This document shows, piece after piece, positions 1-5,297 of a stretch of DNA of 5,297 nt. The position numbers and the translations under genes are program-made. Positions within the stretch are counted from its first letter, which is position 1, and the number at the start of each line of letters is the position of its first letter. Origin of the DNA: an uncultured Alphaproteobacteria bacterium. GTDB taxonomy: Bacteria; Pseudomonadota; Alphaproteobacteria; Puniceispirillales; UBA1172. The notes under the pieces are model-generated. The model was given only the letters and a program-made list of their open reading frames with translations, was not told where the DNA came from and searched no databases. The stretch covers positions 1-5,297 of the forward strand of contig CAJXME010000103.1 of NCBI GenBank assembly GCA_913056245.1, written 5' to 3'.

Positions 1-369
1 TATCTTTATCCAACAGTTTTCAGATTGTAGTTGAAGTCAGTAATCCCATGAAGTTATTCGCCGTTAGAATACAGCCAACCTTCCGTTGCAAAAATAAGAA
101 AGCGGGGAAGCAAATACTTTGGCACCGCGCTCACGACTTTGAGTACCACGAGGTTAGAGTACTTAAGAGTTCCAAAAACAATCAGTCTGAACTCGTTCCA
201 AGAAGATACAACCTCGTCGCCCAACCCTTTACCAATCATTATAGTTAGATCAACTGCACAGTTTTTTACTTCATTGCTCAACTCCTATGAGGATCTGATC
301 TTCCCTAGGATTTATAGAAACAGACAATCAGAGGGTTCCTAAAGGAGTCGTATGAAGATCATTTGATGT

Positions 370-676
370 CTAGACCGAAAGAGTTGTTGGGAGATCCTCT
401 GAACTCGCGGCCATAGCAGTTTGTTGACGATTTTCCGGTTGCCCGACCATAGGTGTTGTTTGCTGATCCTGTGAGTTCTCAGCCATTGGAGCTGTTTGTT
501 GACCTGTAGGAAAAACTGGATTTTAAAAAGTATTTTGCGGAAGTGACTTCAAGAATTTTGCCACAATATTTTGCTACTCATTGGGAAGATGTTTTTGAAT
601 GGACGAATTCTCTCCAGTTTGTTCAACTATTCTCGCCAGATCTGGTGTTTTTAATCCAATTTTTGCTTGAAAACAT
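370..676 (-). pseudogene. Decayed reading frame with QQT-type repeats, unknown family
   Basis: One minus-strand frame, shifted relative to gmk, reads sensibly from the gmk break to 370 apart from two stops, TAG at 574-576 and TAA at 523-525. The first part contains GLKTPDLARIVEQTGENSS and ends HLPNE before the TAG. The middle part reads QNIVAKFLKSLPQNTF. The last part has Gln/Thr/Pro/Met-rich repeats and ends DLPTTLSV before TAG at 370-372. The last part alone has an ATG (484-486) and could encode 38 residues, but I see no good ribosome binding site for it. The three-segment continuity and the codon-level pattern of the repeats are seen in the sequence; that it was once a single gene is inferred. 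I do not recognise the family. The first segment faintly resembles a helix-turn-helix, which is too weak to use as a function. The 5' end would have been cut off at the gmk junction. Confidence 0.3.
391..501 (-). repeat. Three degenerate 36-39 base tandem units encoding QQT(A/T)PM-type repeats
   Basis: Three adjacent units at 466-501 (36 bases), 427-465 (39) and 391-426 (36) encode QQTAPMAENSQD, QQTTPMVGQPENR and QQTAMAASSEDL in one minus-strand frame. A shorter fourth fragment, CAACAACT, starts right after the third unit. The units differ at the DNA level partly by synonymous changes (CAA/CAG, ACA/ACT), while Gln-Gln-Thr and the Met are kept. This suggests that they evolved as coding sequence before the frame decayed. 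Confidence 0.55.
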
Positions 677-1009
677 ATCGATATCAAACAAGACGTCACG
701 GCCGCGAGACAATTGCGCATCCACTGGCGCTTTTGGGGTGCCGTAATAATGATCAAAGACCTTGGCGTATTCAAAAAAATCATCACGATTGATCATCAAT
801 TGGAAATCTTCATTGGATACAAAACTGTAATCCACGCCTTCGACTTCGCCCGGGCGGCGTTTGCGGCTGGTGGCGGAAACCGACAGATGCAAATTGTCAT
901 CCGCTTCCAATAATTGCCGAGAGATCGACGATTTCCCCGCCCCCGAAGGAGACGATAGCACCAGCATCAAACCCCGGCGATTGATGGGCTGTAACGGCTG
1001 AGAAGACAT
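623..1009 (-). pseudogene. gmk: Guanylate kinase, truncated after residue 111 and fused to an unrelated 17-residue tail
   Basis: Guanylate kinase phosphorylates GMP to GDP with ATP and is normally essential. Residues 1-111 are clear Gmk. They include the P-loop SSPSGAGKSS (19-28), the GMP-binding stretch SATSRKRRPGE (45-55) with VDYSFVS after it, the EYAKVFDHYYGTP signature (80-92) and GRDVLFDID (103-111). Intact Gmk continues with a Trp-Gln-Gly motif and about 95 more residues that form the lid and the rest of the core. Here the frame instead reads MFSSKNWIKNTRSGENS and stops at 623-625. No frame of bases 1-676 restores Gmk sequence, so this is not a simple frameshift. The breakpoint is at about 676/677. 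Promoter and ribosome binding site look intact, so a 128-residue fragment could be made, but without the lid arginines it should be inactive. The cause may be an insertion, a rearrangement or an assembly join. I see no yicC between mltG and this gene. Confidence 0.85.
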
Positions 1010-1015
1010 GATCAA

Positions 1016-1021
1016 TCCTTT
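1016..1021 (-). promoter_or_regulatory. Ribosome binding site that fixes the gmk start
   Basis: AAAGGA lies six bases before the ATG at 1009-1007. It lies directly against an in-frame TTG at 1015-1013, which leaves no spacing for that codon. The ATG is therefore the probable start, making the protein two residues shorter than the longest open frame. Confidence 0.6.
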
Positions 1022-1045
1022 ATGACGGGGATAGAAACTGCCGAT

Positions 1046-1074
1046 AATATAGCGGTTCAGCCCCCCTTGCTCAA
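1046..1074 (-). promoter_or_regulatory. Candidate sigma-70-type promoter for gmk
   Basis: On the minus strand a TTGAGC box (1069-1074; four of six against TTGACA) is separated by exactly 17 bases from TATATT (1046-1051; five of six against TATAAT). The predicted start, about 7 bases downstream, would give a leader of roughly 30 bases ending in the gmk Shine-Dalgarno. The spacer contains a G6 run. The match is seen in the sequence; promoter activity is inferred. It suggests gmk can be transcribed separately from mltG. Confidence 0.45.
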
Positions 1075-1116
1075 TGACTATCGACTGCGCTTACATCGGA
1101 TCAATTCACAACACCA

Positions 1117-2136
1117 TCACTGGCTTTGCTGTTTTTTAATCGCCTGCCACGCGCGAACATTGCGGTTATGTTCGCCCAACGTCTTGGCAAACGCATGACC
1201 GCCCGTGCCATCGGCGACGAAGTAATAATAGCCGGTGTCTTGAGGCTGCAGCACCGCTTGCAGGGACGCCTCACCGGGGTTGCAAATCGGCGTGATGGGC
1301 AAGCCTGGAATACGATAGGTGTTCCACGGCGATTGATGCTCCCAATGGCGGCGCAATAAGGTCGCCACCTCTTCGCCCGCCTGCCGCAATCCGTAAAGAA
1401 CCGTGGGATCAGATTGCAAGCGCATCCCTGCCCTCAGGCGATTGATGAAAACCGACGCCACTTTATCGCGTTCCGCCGCAAGACCCGTTTCTTTTTCGAC
1501 AATCGACGCTAAGATGATCGCTTCTTCAAGGGAGTTGATGGGTAGATTTTTTTGCCGATTTGCCCAAAGCGCGGCAAACCGCATTTCTTGCAGTGATTGC
1601 ATCCTTTTTATCACCTCACCGCGATCCGTTCCGCGCGTAAAGGCATAGGTTTCCGGCAAAAGAGAGCCTTCGGCAGGTTGCGGGGTGATGGCGCCCGTCA
1701 GTCGATCATCGGCCATGAGAGCGGTGATAATCTCCGCGCTGGTCCAGCCTTCGGGGGCGGTGAATTGATGCTGGATCGATTGCCCGTCATGGATAATATC
1801 CATTGCCATCGACAGTGACGTGCCTTTCGGCAAGGCAAATTCCCCGGCTTTTGGCAGATAGCCTCGCCCCCGCCGGATTTCTTCGATGCGCATCACCAGC
1901 ACCGGATGCTCAATCCCAACGCTGTTTAGCCTTGCACTGATCGCCGCTCGGCCATCCCCCGGCTTAATGATCACCGCTTGATCATCGACAAAAATCGCAG
2001 GCCGGTTGAGGATCGAATGAACATAAACGCCCCCAGCCAAAAGCGTGAAAACCGTCAGAAGCAGCACCATGAGGCTCAACCGCCCAAGCCAAGAGGGCGA
2101 TGACTGCTGTTCGTCTTCTGGGGTCGTTTTGGTCAT
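1117..2136 (-). CDS. mltG: Endolytic murein transglycosylase MltG (YceG family)
   Basis: MltG is an inner-membrane lytic transglycosylase that cleaves nascent glycan strands in the periplasm and is thought to set their length. The 339-residue product is close to the E. coli length. It has a short polar N-terminus, one transmembrane helix at about residues 17-40 (LSLMVLLLTVFTLLAGGVYV), a LysM-like region at about 50-120, and the catalytic domain. Family motifs are APEGWT (127-132), EGSLLPETYAF (156-166), SIVEKETG (211-218, which holds the catalytic Glu), DPTVLYG (243-249), SPWNTYRIPGLP (269-280), ICNPGEASL (284-292) and the C-terminal HAFAKTLGEHN (314-324). The ATG at 2136 has GAAAGG (2143-2148) six bases upstream. 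It lies 71 bases after fabF on the same strand, a frequent alphaproteobacterial arrangement. The transmembrane helix and catalytic domain place the activity on the periplasmic face. Confidence 0.95.
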   Translation of the reverse strand: MTKTTPEDEQQSSPSWLGRLSLMVLLLTVFTLLAGGVYVHSILNRPAIFVDDQAVIIKPGDGRAAISARLNSVGIEHPVLVMRIEEIRRGRGYLPKAGEFALPKGTSLSMAMDIIHDGQSIQHQFTAPEGWTSAEIITALMADDRLTGAITPQPAEGSLLPETYAFTRGTDRGEVIKRMQSLQEMRFAALWANRQKNLPINSLEEAIILASIVEKETGLAAERDKVASVFINRLRAGMRLQSDPTVLYGLRQAGEEVATLLRRHWEHQSPWNTYRIPGLPITPICNPGEASLQAVLQPQDTGYYYFVADGTGGHAFAKTLGEHNRNVRAWQAIKKQQSQ

Positions 2137-2207
2137 AGGAATCCTTTCGCTTAACTTGAACGCTTGGTCAAGCCAATCGAAAGATCATGATAACGGATAA
2201 AACCCGA

Positions 2208-3473
2208 TTAGTCAGGCTTGCCGACAATCAGCGACGCGTTGGTGCCGCCAAAGCCAAAGGAATTGGACATGGCGTTGCGAACAACCCGTTTCTTGGACTG
2301 ATGCGGGACAAGATCAAGCCCAGCCACTTCATCGGCGGGATCATCGAGGTTCAAGGTCGGCGGCACGATATCGTCTTTGGTCGCCATGATCGAGAAAATC
2401 GCCTCAATCGCCCCTGCCGCGCCCAGCAAATGCCCTGTGGCGCTCTTGGTCGAGGACATCGACATGGTCGCCATCGCGTCACCAAACAAACGCTTAACCG
2501 CGCCCGCTTCAATCAAATCCCCAAGGGGAGTTGAGGTGCCATGGGCGTTGACGTAATCGATATCCGATTGATTAAGACCTGAATCCTTCAGCGCCGCTTG
2601 CATGGCGCGGAACCCGCCATCGCCGTCTTCAGCGGGCGCGGTAATGTGATGCGCGTCACCGGACAGGCCATAGCCTTTGATTTCCGCGTAAATCTTAGCG
2701 CCGCGGGCTTTCGCGTGTTCGTAATTTTCCAAAACCACGATGCCGCTGCCTTCGCCCATAACAAAACCATCACGGCCTTTATCCCAAGGGCGAGAGGCTT
2801 TCGATGGCGTGTCATTGTAACTGGTGGATAACGCCCGCGCCGCCGCGAAACCAGCCATGCCAAGCCGGCAAATCGCCGCTTCCGCACCGCCCGCCACCAT
2901 GACATCTGCATCGCCATATTTGATCAGACGCGCGGCATCGCCAATCGCGTGTGAGCCGGTGGAACAAGCCGTCACCACCGAATGGTTCGGGCCTTTGAAG
3001 CCGTATTTAATCGACACTTGACCGGAGATAAGGTTGATCAAAGACGACGGGATGAAGAATGGGCTGATGCGGCGTGGGCCACGTTCATCCATCAGTTTGC
3101 CGGTCTCATAAATCGTTTGCAGGCCACCGATCCCCGAGCCGATCAAGACGCCTGTGCGGCATTTTTGATCTTCGGTTTCCGCCACCCAGCCGGAATCTTG
3201 AACGGCCATTTGCGCCGCCACAATGCCGTAAAGAATAAAGGGATCAATTTTGCGTTGATCCTTCGGCTCCACCCAATCATCGGGATTGAACGTGCCGTTG
3301 CTGCCATCACCGCGGGGGATCATCCCCGCGATCTGGCATGGTATATCATCCACTTCAAAACGATCAATCTTGCCAAAACCATTTTGACCATCAAGGAGGG
3401 ATGACCAATTGTGATCGAGGCCTGCACCAAGCGGGCTTAAAATCCCCATCCCTGTGACAACGACACGAGTCAT
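2208..3473 (-). CDS. fabF: 3-oxoacyl-[ACP] synthase II FabF
   Basis: FabF (KAS II) condenses malonyl-ACP with acyl-ACP and releases CO2, lengthening the chain by two carbons. In E. coli it is also the enzyme that elongates palmitoleate to cis-vaccenate. The 421-residue protein starts with the typical MTRVVVTGMG. It has the nucleophile Cys170 in TACSTGSHAIG, the catalytic His311 in HGTSTPLGD, Lys343, His348 in GHLLGAAGA, and the gating GFGGTN loop with Phe408. The offsets from E. coli Cys163/His303/Lys335/His340/Phe400 are 7 or 8 residues throughout, so there is no internal gap or frameshift. A Cys-His-His triad makes it a condensing enzyme of the FabB/FabF class rather than a chain-length factor. 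The Shine-Dalgarno is weak (GGTG, 3479-3482, five bases before the ATG); with only 30 bases after acpP, translation may partly depend on ribosomes leaving acpP. Confidence 0.97.
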   Translation of the reverse strand: MTRVVVTGMGILSPLGAGLDHNWSSLLDGQNGFGKIDRFEVDDIPCQIAGMIPRGDGSNGTFNPDDWVEPKDQRKIDPFILYGIVAAQMAVQDSGWVAETEDQKCRTGVLIGSGIGGLQTIYETGKLMDERGPRRISPFFIPSSLINLISGQVSIKYGFKGPNHSVVTACSTGSHAIGDAARLIKYGDADVMVAGGAEAAICRLGMAGFAAARALSTSYNDTPSKASRPWDKGRDGFVMGEGSGIVVLENYEHAKARGAKIYAEIKGYGLSGDAHHITAPAEDGDGGFRAMQAALKDSGLNQSDIDYVNAHGTSTPLGDLIEAGAVKRLFGDAMATMSMSSTKSATGHLLGAAGAIEAIFSIMATKDDIVPPTLNLDDPADEVAGLDLVPHQSKKRVVRNAMSNSFGFGGTNASLIVGKPD

Positions 3474-3503
3474 ATCAACACCGATGTTTTGAAGGATAAA
3501 ATG

Positions 3504-3740
3504 TTAGGAACCGTTTGCCGATACGAAATCAACAGCGTCCTTAACAGACTGAATTTTTTCAGCAGCATCGTCTGGAATTTCGCACCCAAATTCTTCTTCG
3601 AATGCCATGACGAGTTCTACGGTATCGAGGCTATCAGCACCAAGATCGTCAATGAAGCTAGCGCTTTCGACAACTTTGGATTCTTCAACGCCGAGATGTT
3701 CAACAACAATCTTTTTTACGCGATCAGCAATGTCACTCAT
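3504..3740 (-). CDS. acpP: Acyl carrier protein
   Basis: AcpP is the small acidic cytoplasmic carrier that holds growing acyl chains as thioesters on a 4'-phosphopantetheine arm. The product has 78 residues, the normal size. It shows the hallmark [20 protein letters not shown] with the modified serine at Ser37 in DSL, followed by the acidic recognition helix II that FabD, FabG and FabF bind. Helix I (residues about 3-15, [13 protein letters not shown]) and the C-terminal [11 protein letters not shown] helix are also standard. A strong Shine-Dalgarno run AAGGGGAG (3747-3754) sits six bases before the ATG, as expected for one of the most highly translated genes in the cell. fabF follows after only 30 bases. 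The unusually long and structured leader upstream is described separately. Confidence 0.98.
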   Translation of the reverse strand: MSDIADRVKKIVVEHLGVEESKVVESASFIDDLGADSLDTVELVMAFEEEFGCEIPDDAAEKIQSVKDAVDFVSANGS

Positions 3741-3759
3741 TATGTGCTCCCCTTGAGAC

Positions 3760-3777
3760 GGGTTAAGATGTTAACCC
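3760..3777 (-). promoter_or_regulatory. Perfect inverted repeat in the acpP leader, next to the ribosome binding site
   Basis: GGGTTAA and TTAACCC form a perfect 7-base stem with a 4-base loop. It ends five bases before the AAGGGGAG ribosome binding site of acpP. As RNA it could form a small hairpin that affects translation or mRNA stability; as DNA it could be an operator for a dimeric regulator. The symmetry is seen; the role is inferred. There is no T-run after it in the direction of transcription, so it is not a standard terminator. Confidence 0.4.
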
Positions 3778-3808
3778 TAGTCTAATCATTGATCCATTTA
3801 GGCTAGGG
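3775..3808 (-). repeat. Second, overlapping inverted repeat upstream of acpP
   Basis: An 11-base arm at 3775-3785 (CCCTAGTCTAA on the plus strand) pairs with 3798-3808 (TTAGGCTAGGG), with one mismatch and a 12-base loop. Three bases (3775-3777) are shared with the hairpin at 3760-3777, so the two structures compete at their junction. A further CCCTAG copy at 3850-3855 could also pair with 3803-3808. No function is known to me. Confidence 0.4.
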
Positions 3809-3866
3809 CAAATTTGAGGTTTGATAGCAGATAAATCTCGCCATGACTACCCTAGAGATAGCCATT

Positions 3867-3895
3867 ATTTAACCTGTTTTTGCAGTTTTATACAA
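3867..3895 (-). promoter_or_regulatory. Weak candidate promoter for acpP
   Basis: The 163-base fabG-acpP gap is long enough to hold a promoter, and acpP usually needs more expression than fabG. The best spaced pair I find is TTGTAT (3890-3895) and TTAAAT (3867-3872) with a 17-base spacer, at three and four matches of six to the consensus. This is weak. The transcript would include both inverted repeats in its leader. Confidence 0.22.
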
Positions 3896-3903
3896 GATGC
3901 AGT

Positions 3904-4644
3904 TTACAGCATCGCCATCCCGCCATTGATATGCAGGGTTGCGCCGGTCATATACCCCGCTTCTTCGCTGGCCAAATACGCGACAGCGGCGGCGATTTCA
4001 CGCGCTTCACCCAAGCGTCCAGCCGGAACATTCCCCAACAAATTGGCTTTTTGATCATCGGTCAGCGCATCGGTCATCGGCGTGCTGATAAAGCCCGGCG
4101 CGATCACATTAGCGGTGATCCCTCGTGACGCGACTTCCGCCGCCAGCGCTTTGGTGAAGCCGGTCATCCCCGCCTTGGCCGCCGCGTAATTCGCCTGACC
4201 AGGATTGCCCGTATAGCCCACAATCGAAGACATTTGAATGATCCGCCCCCAGCGGTTTTTCATCATGCCGCGCAACACCGCCCGCGACAAAATCATCGCG
4301 GCGTTGAGATTAACCTCCATCACAGCGTCCCAGTCTTCATCTTTCATCCGCATCATCAGACCATCGCGGGTGATCCCAGCGTTATTGACCAAAATATCAA
4401 CAGGCTTGCCGGTTTTTTCCGCGGCATGATCGGCCAGTCCTGTCACGGCTTCGCGATCAGATAAATTCGCCGTCAGAGCATGGCAACGATCGCCCAGATC
4501 AGCCATCAGGTCATCCAAGGCGTTCTGGCGGGTTCCCGTCAAGACAACTTCAGCGCCTTGGCTGTGTAAGGCTTTCGCCACTTCCGCGCCAATGCCGCCG
4601 GTTGCTCCTGTGATCAAGGCCGTGCGGCCATTTAGGTCAAACAT
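3904..4644 (-). CDS. fabG: 3-oxoacyl-[ACP] reductase FabG
   Basis: FabG is the NADPH-dependent reductase that converts 3-ketoacyl-ACP to 3-hydroxyacyl-ACP, the first reduction of each elongation cycle. The 246-residue product has the family's usual length and all short-chain dehydrogenase marks: the cofactor glycine motif TGATGGIG at residues 12-19, NNAG at 87-90, Asn112 in VNLN, Ser140, and Tyr153 with Lys157 in the YAAAK motif. These match the E. coli Asn110/Ser138/Tyr151/Lys155 tetrad with a constant offset of two. The C-terminus HINGGMAML is typical of FabG rather than of a generic SDR. The ATG at 4644 is preceded by AAGAGG (4651-4656) at six bases, which supports this start. The gene lies 39 bases after fabD and 163 bases before acpP, so cotranscription with fabD is likely. 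Confidence 0.97.
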   Translation of the reverse strand: MFDLNGRTALITGATGGIGAEVAKALHSQGAEVVLTGTRQNALDDLMADLGDRCHALTANLSDREAVTGLADHAAEKTGKPVDILVNNAGITRDGLMMRMKDEDWDAVMEVNLNAAMILSRAVLRGMMKNRWGRIIQMSSIVGYTGNPGQANYAAAKAGMTGFTKALAAEVASRGITANVIAPGFISTPMTDALTDDQKANLLGNVPAGRLGEAREIAAAVAYLASEEAGYMTGATLHINGGMAML

Positions 4645-4683
4645 GATGATCCTCTTATGTTGTGGTCTTTACAAATTGGCCAA

Positions 4684-5297
4684 TTACAAACTGGCTAAAA
4701 ACGCATCCAAATCCTCAGGCGTTTCGATGGAACTGGCTTCAGCGTCGGGTAATGTGCGCTTCACCAGCCCAGCCAAAACCTTGCCCGTGCCCAATTCGAC
4801 AAAGCGGGTGATGCCGTTCGCCGACATATTCATCAAGGTTTCGCGCCACCGCACCATGCCCGTGACTTGGGTGATCAGATTCTCGCGTAATGTGGACGGC
4901 TCGCTTTCAGCCATGGCCGTGATGTTGCAATAGACCGGCAGGCTCGGGGAATGAATCACGACTTCCGCCAAAGCTTTGGCCATCGCATCAGCCGCCGGCG
5001 CCATCAATCGGCAATGGAAAGGAGCGCTGACAGGCAATTTCACGCCTTTGCGAATGCCCATTTCTTTGGCGATCACCAGCGCGTCATCGACTTCCGCCAC
5101 CGCGCCGCTAATCACCACCTGCCCCGGGGCATTATCATTGGCGATATCCAGCGCGGTCCAGTTTTTCGCCGCCATAATATCTTGGGCTTGTTCGATGGTC
5201 GCGCCCAGCAAAGCCGCCATCGCGCCCTCTCCCACTGGCACCGCCTCTTGCATCGCATCGCCGCGCTTGCGCAACAAGGCGGCGGCGGTTTTAACAT
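4684..5297 (-). CDS. fabD: Malonyl-CoA:ACP transacylase, C-terminal part (5' end outside window)
   Basis: FabD moves the malonyl group from malonyl-CoA to the phosphopantetheine arm of acyl carrier protein in the cytoplasm, supplying the extender unit for fatty acid synthesis. The frame is open to the right edge (first full codon 5295-5293, Val) and gives 203 residues before TAA at 4684-4686; full-length family members are about 310. Visible family features are the segment AMQEAVPVGEGAMAALLGA, the SAPFHCRLM motif with the catalytic His (E. coli His201 equivalent), VYCNITA, the GMVRW stretch and the C-terminal ELGTGKVLAGLVKR. The nucleophile motif GHSLGE must lie outside the window. The TTG at 5277 that could be read as a start is internal: conserved FabD sequence continues upstream of it without a break. 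The gene is followed after 39 bases by fabG on the same strand, as in the classical fab cluster. Identification is firm; only completeness is unknown. Confidence 0.95.
   Translation of the reverse strand, partial: VKTAAALLRKRGDAMQEAVPVGEGAMAALLGATIEQAQDIMAAKNWTALDIANDNAPGQVVISGAVAEVDDALVIAKEMGIRKGVKLPVSAPFHCRLMAPAADAMAKALAEVVIHSPSLPVYCNITAMAESEPSTLRENLITQVTGMVRWRETLMNMSANGITRFVELGTGKVLAGLVKRTLPDAEASSIETPEDLDAFLASL

Larger units (their letters stand above)
1..676. other. AT-richer region of unknown origin with no recognisable intact gene
   Basis: Left of the gmk break the base composition becomes visibly richer in A and T, and codon usage no longer resembles that of the fab genes. Open frames are short and overlap on both strands. 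The longest minus-strand frame left of the repeats (54-281, 75 codons) would have to start at a TTG that abuts its only purine-rich run; a plus-strand frame (48-248, 66 codons) overlaps it. Neither product resembles a family I know. I see no transposase motif, terminal inverted repeat, target-site duplication, tRNA or rRNA. The region could be the edge of a mobile element or decayed intergenic DNA brought in by rearrangement, or foreign sequence joined during assembly. Confidence 0.6.

Noticed and set aside
54..281. Minus-strand open frame of 75 codons in the AT-richer region
   Set aside because: It starts at TTG with the only purine-rich run directly against it, overlaps a plus-strand frame of similar size, and resembles no family I know. 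It is kept only as part of the region description.
48..342. Two overlapping plus-strand open frames (48-248 and 139-342)
   Set aside because: There is no ribosome binding site at suitable spacing and no family resemblance. They overlap each other and a minus-strand frame, as expected of chance frames.
623..676. Programmed frameshift that would restore full-length Gmk
   Set aside because: No Gmk-like sequence exists downstream in any frame, and there is no clear slippery site at the break.
543..746. Plus-strand open frame crossing the gmk break
   Set aside because: It runs antisense through conserved gmk codons on one side and the decayed frame on the other, so it is a shadow frame.
574..786. 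Minus-strand 70-codon frame that starts inside gmk
   Set aside because: Its first half is gmk read out of frame. Only the part beyond the break (to 574) is possibly meaningful, and that part is included in the decayed frame.
2187..3404. Several open frames antisense to or out of frame with fabF, up to 140 codons
   Set aside because: They come from the GC-rich codon pattern of fabF. FabF is complete with all catalytic residues, and none of the shadow products has recognisable motifs.
3760..3808. Rho-independent terminator between fabG and acpP
   Set aside because: The stems are present, but no U-run follows them in the minus-strand direction, and they sit directly before the acpP ribosome binding site.
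5112..5297. Minus-strand open frame at the right edge that begins with ATG at 5297
   Set aside because: It is out of frame with fabD, which is clearly the real gene here, and its product is Pro/Cys/Arg-rich as expected of a shadow frame.

Overview
The window carries the 3' part of a bacterial fatty-acid-synthesis locus, read entirely on the minus strand (transcription runs from high to low coordinates). The gene order is fabD (5' end outside the window), fabG, acpP, fabF, mltG, then a broken gmk. This order, and the sequence style of the proteins (FabD with a GMVRW motif where E. coli has PVQW, MltG directly after FabF, gmk nearby), point to an alphaproteobacterium, most likely of Rhodospirillales type. 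That placement is inferred from gene order and protein character. I cannot name a genus.

Region by region. 5297-4684 is the C-terminal 203 codons of FabD. 4644-3904 is a complete FabG. 3903-3741 is a 163-base gap that forms the leader of acpP and holds two overlapping inverted repeats. 3740-3504 is a complete acyl carrier protein. 3473-2208 is a complete FabF. 2136-1117 is a complete MltG. 1116-1010 is an intergenic region with a good sigma-70-like promoter aimed at gmk. 1009-623 is a reading frame whose first 111 residues are clearly guanylate kinase and whose last 17 are not. 676-1 is more AT-rich and has no recognisable intact gene. It contains a decayed minus-strand reading frame with Gln/Thr/Pro/Met repeats.

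How the genes work together. FabD loads malonate onto AcpP, FabF condenses malonyl-AcpP with the growing acyl chain, and FabG reduces the resulting 3-ketoacyl-AcpP. AcpP carries every intermediate. MltG acts on the cell wall: it is the inner-membrane lytic transglycosylase that ends glycan strands. Its place after fabF links envelope lipid and peptidoglycan synthesis in one transcription direction. Gmk (GMP to GDP) is a nucleotide enzyme often found nearby in alphaproteobacteria.

The main anomaly is the break in gmk at about base 676/677. Homology stops abruptly after the residues FDID and the sequence changes character. Because gmk is normally essential, this means a mobile-element insertion or rearrangement with a second gmk copy elsewhere, an insertion whose far side lies left of base 1, or an assembly chimera. 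I did not find a convincing new biological system. The remaining points of interest are the break, the decayed repeat-bearing frame next to it, and the structured acpP leader.
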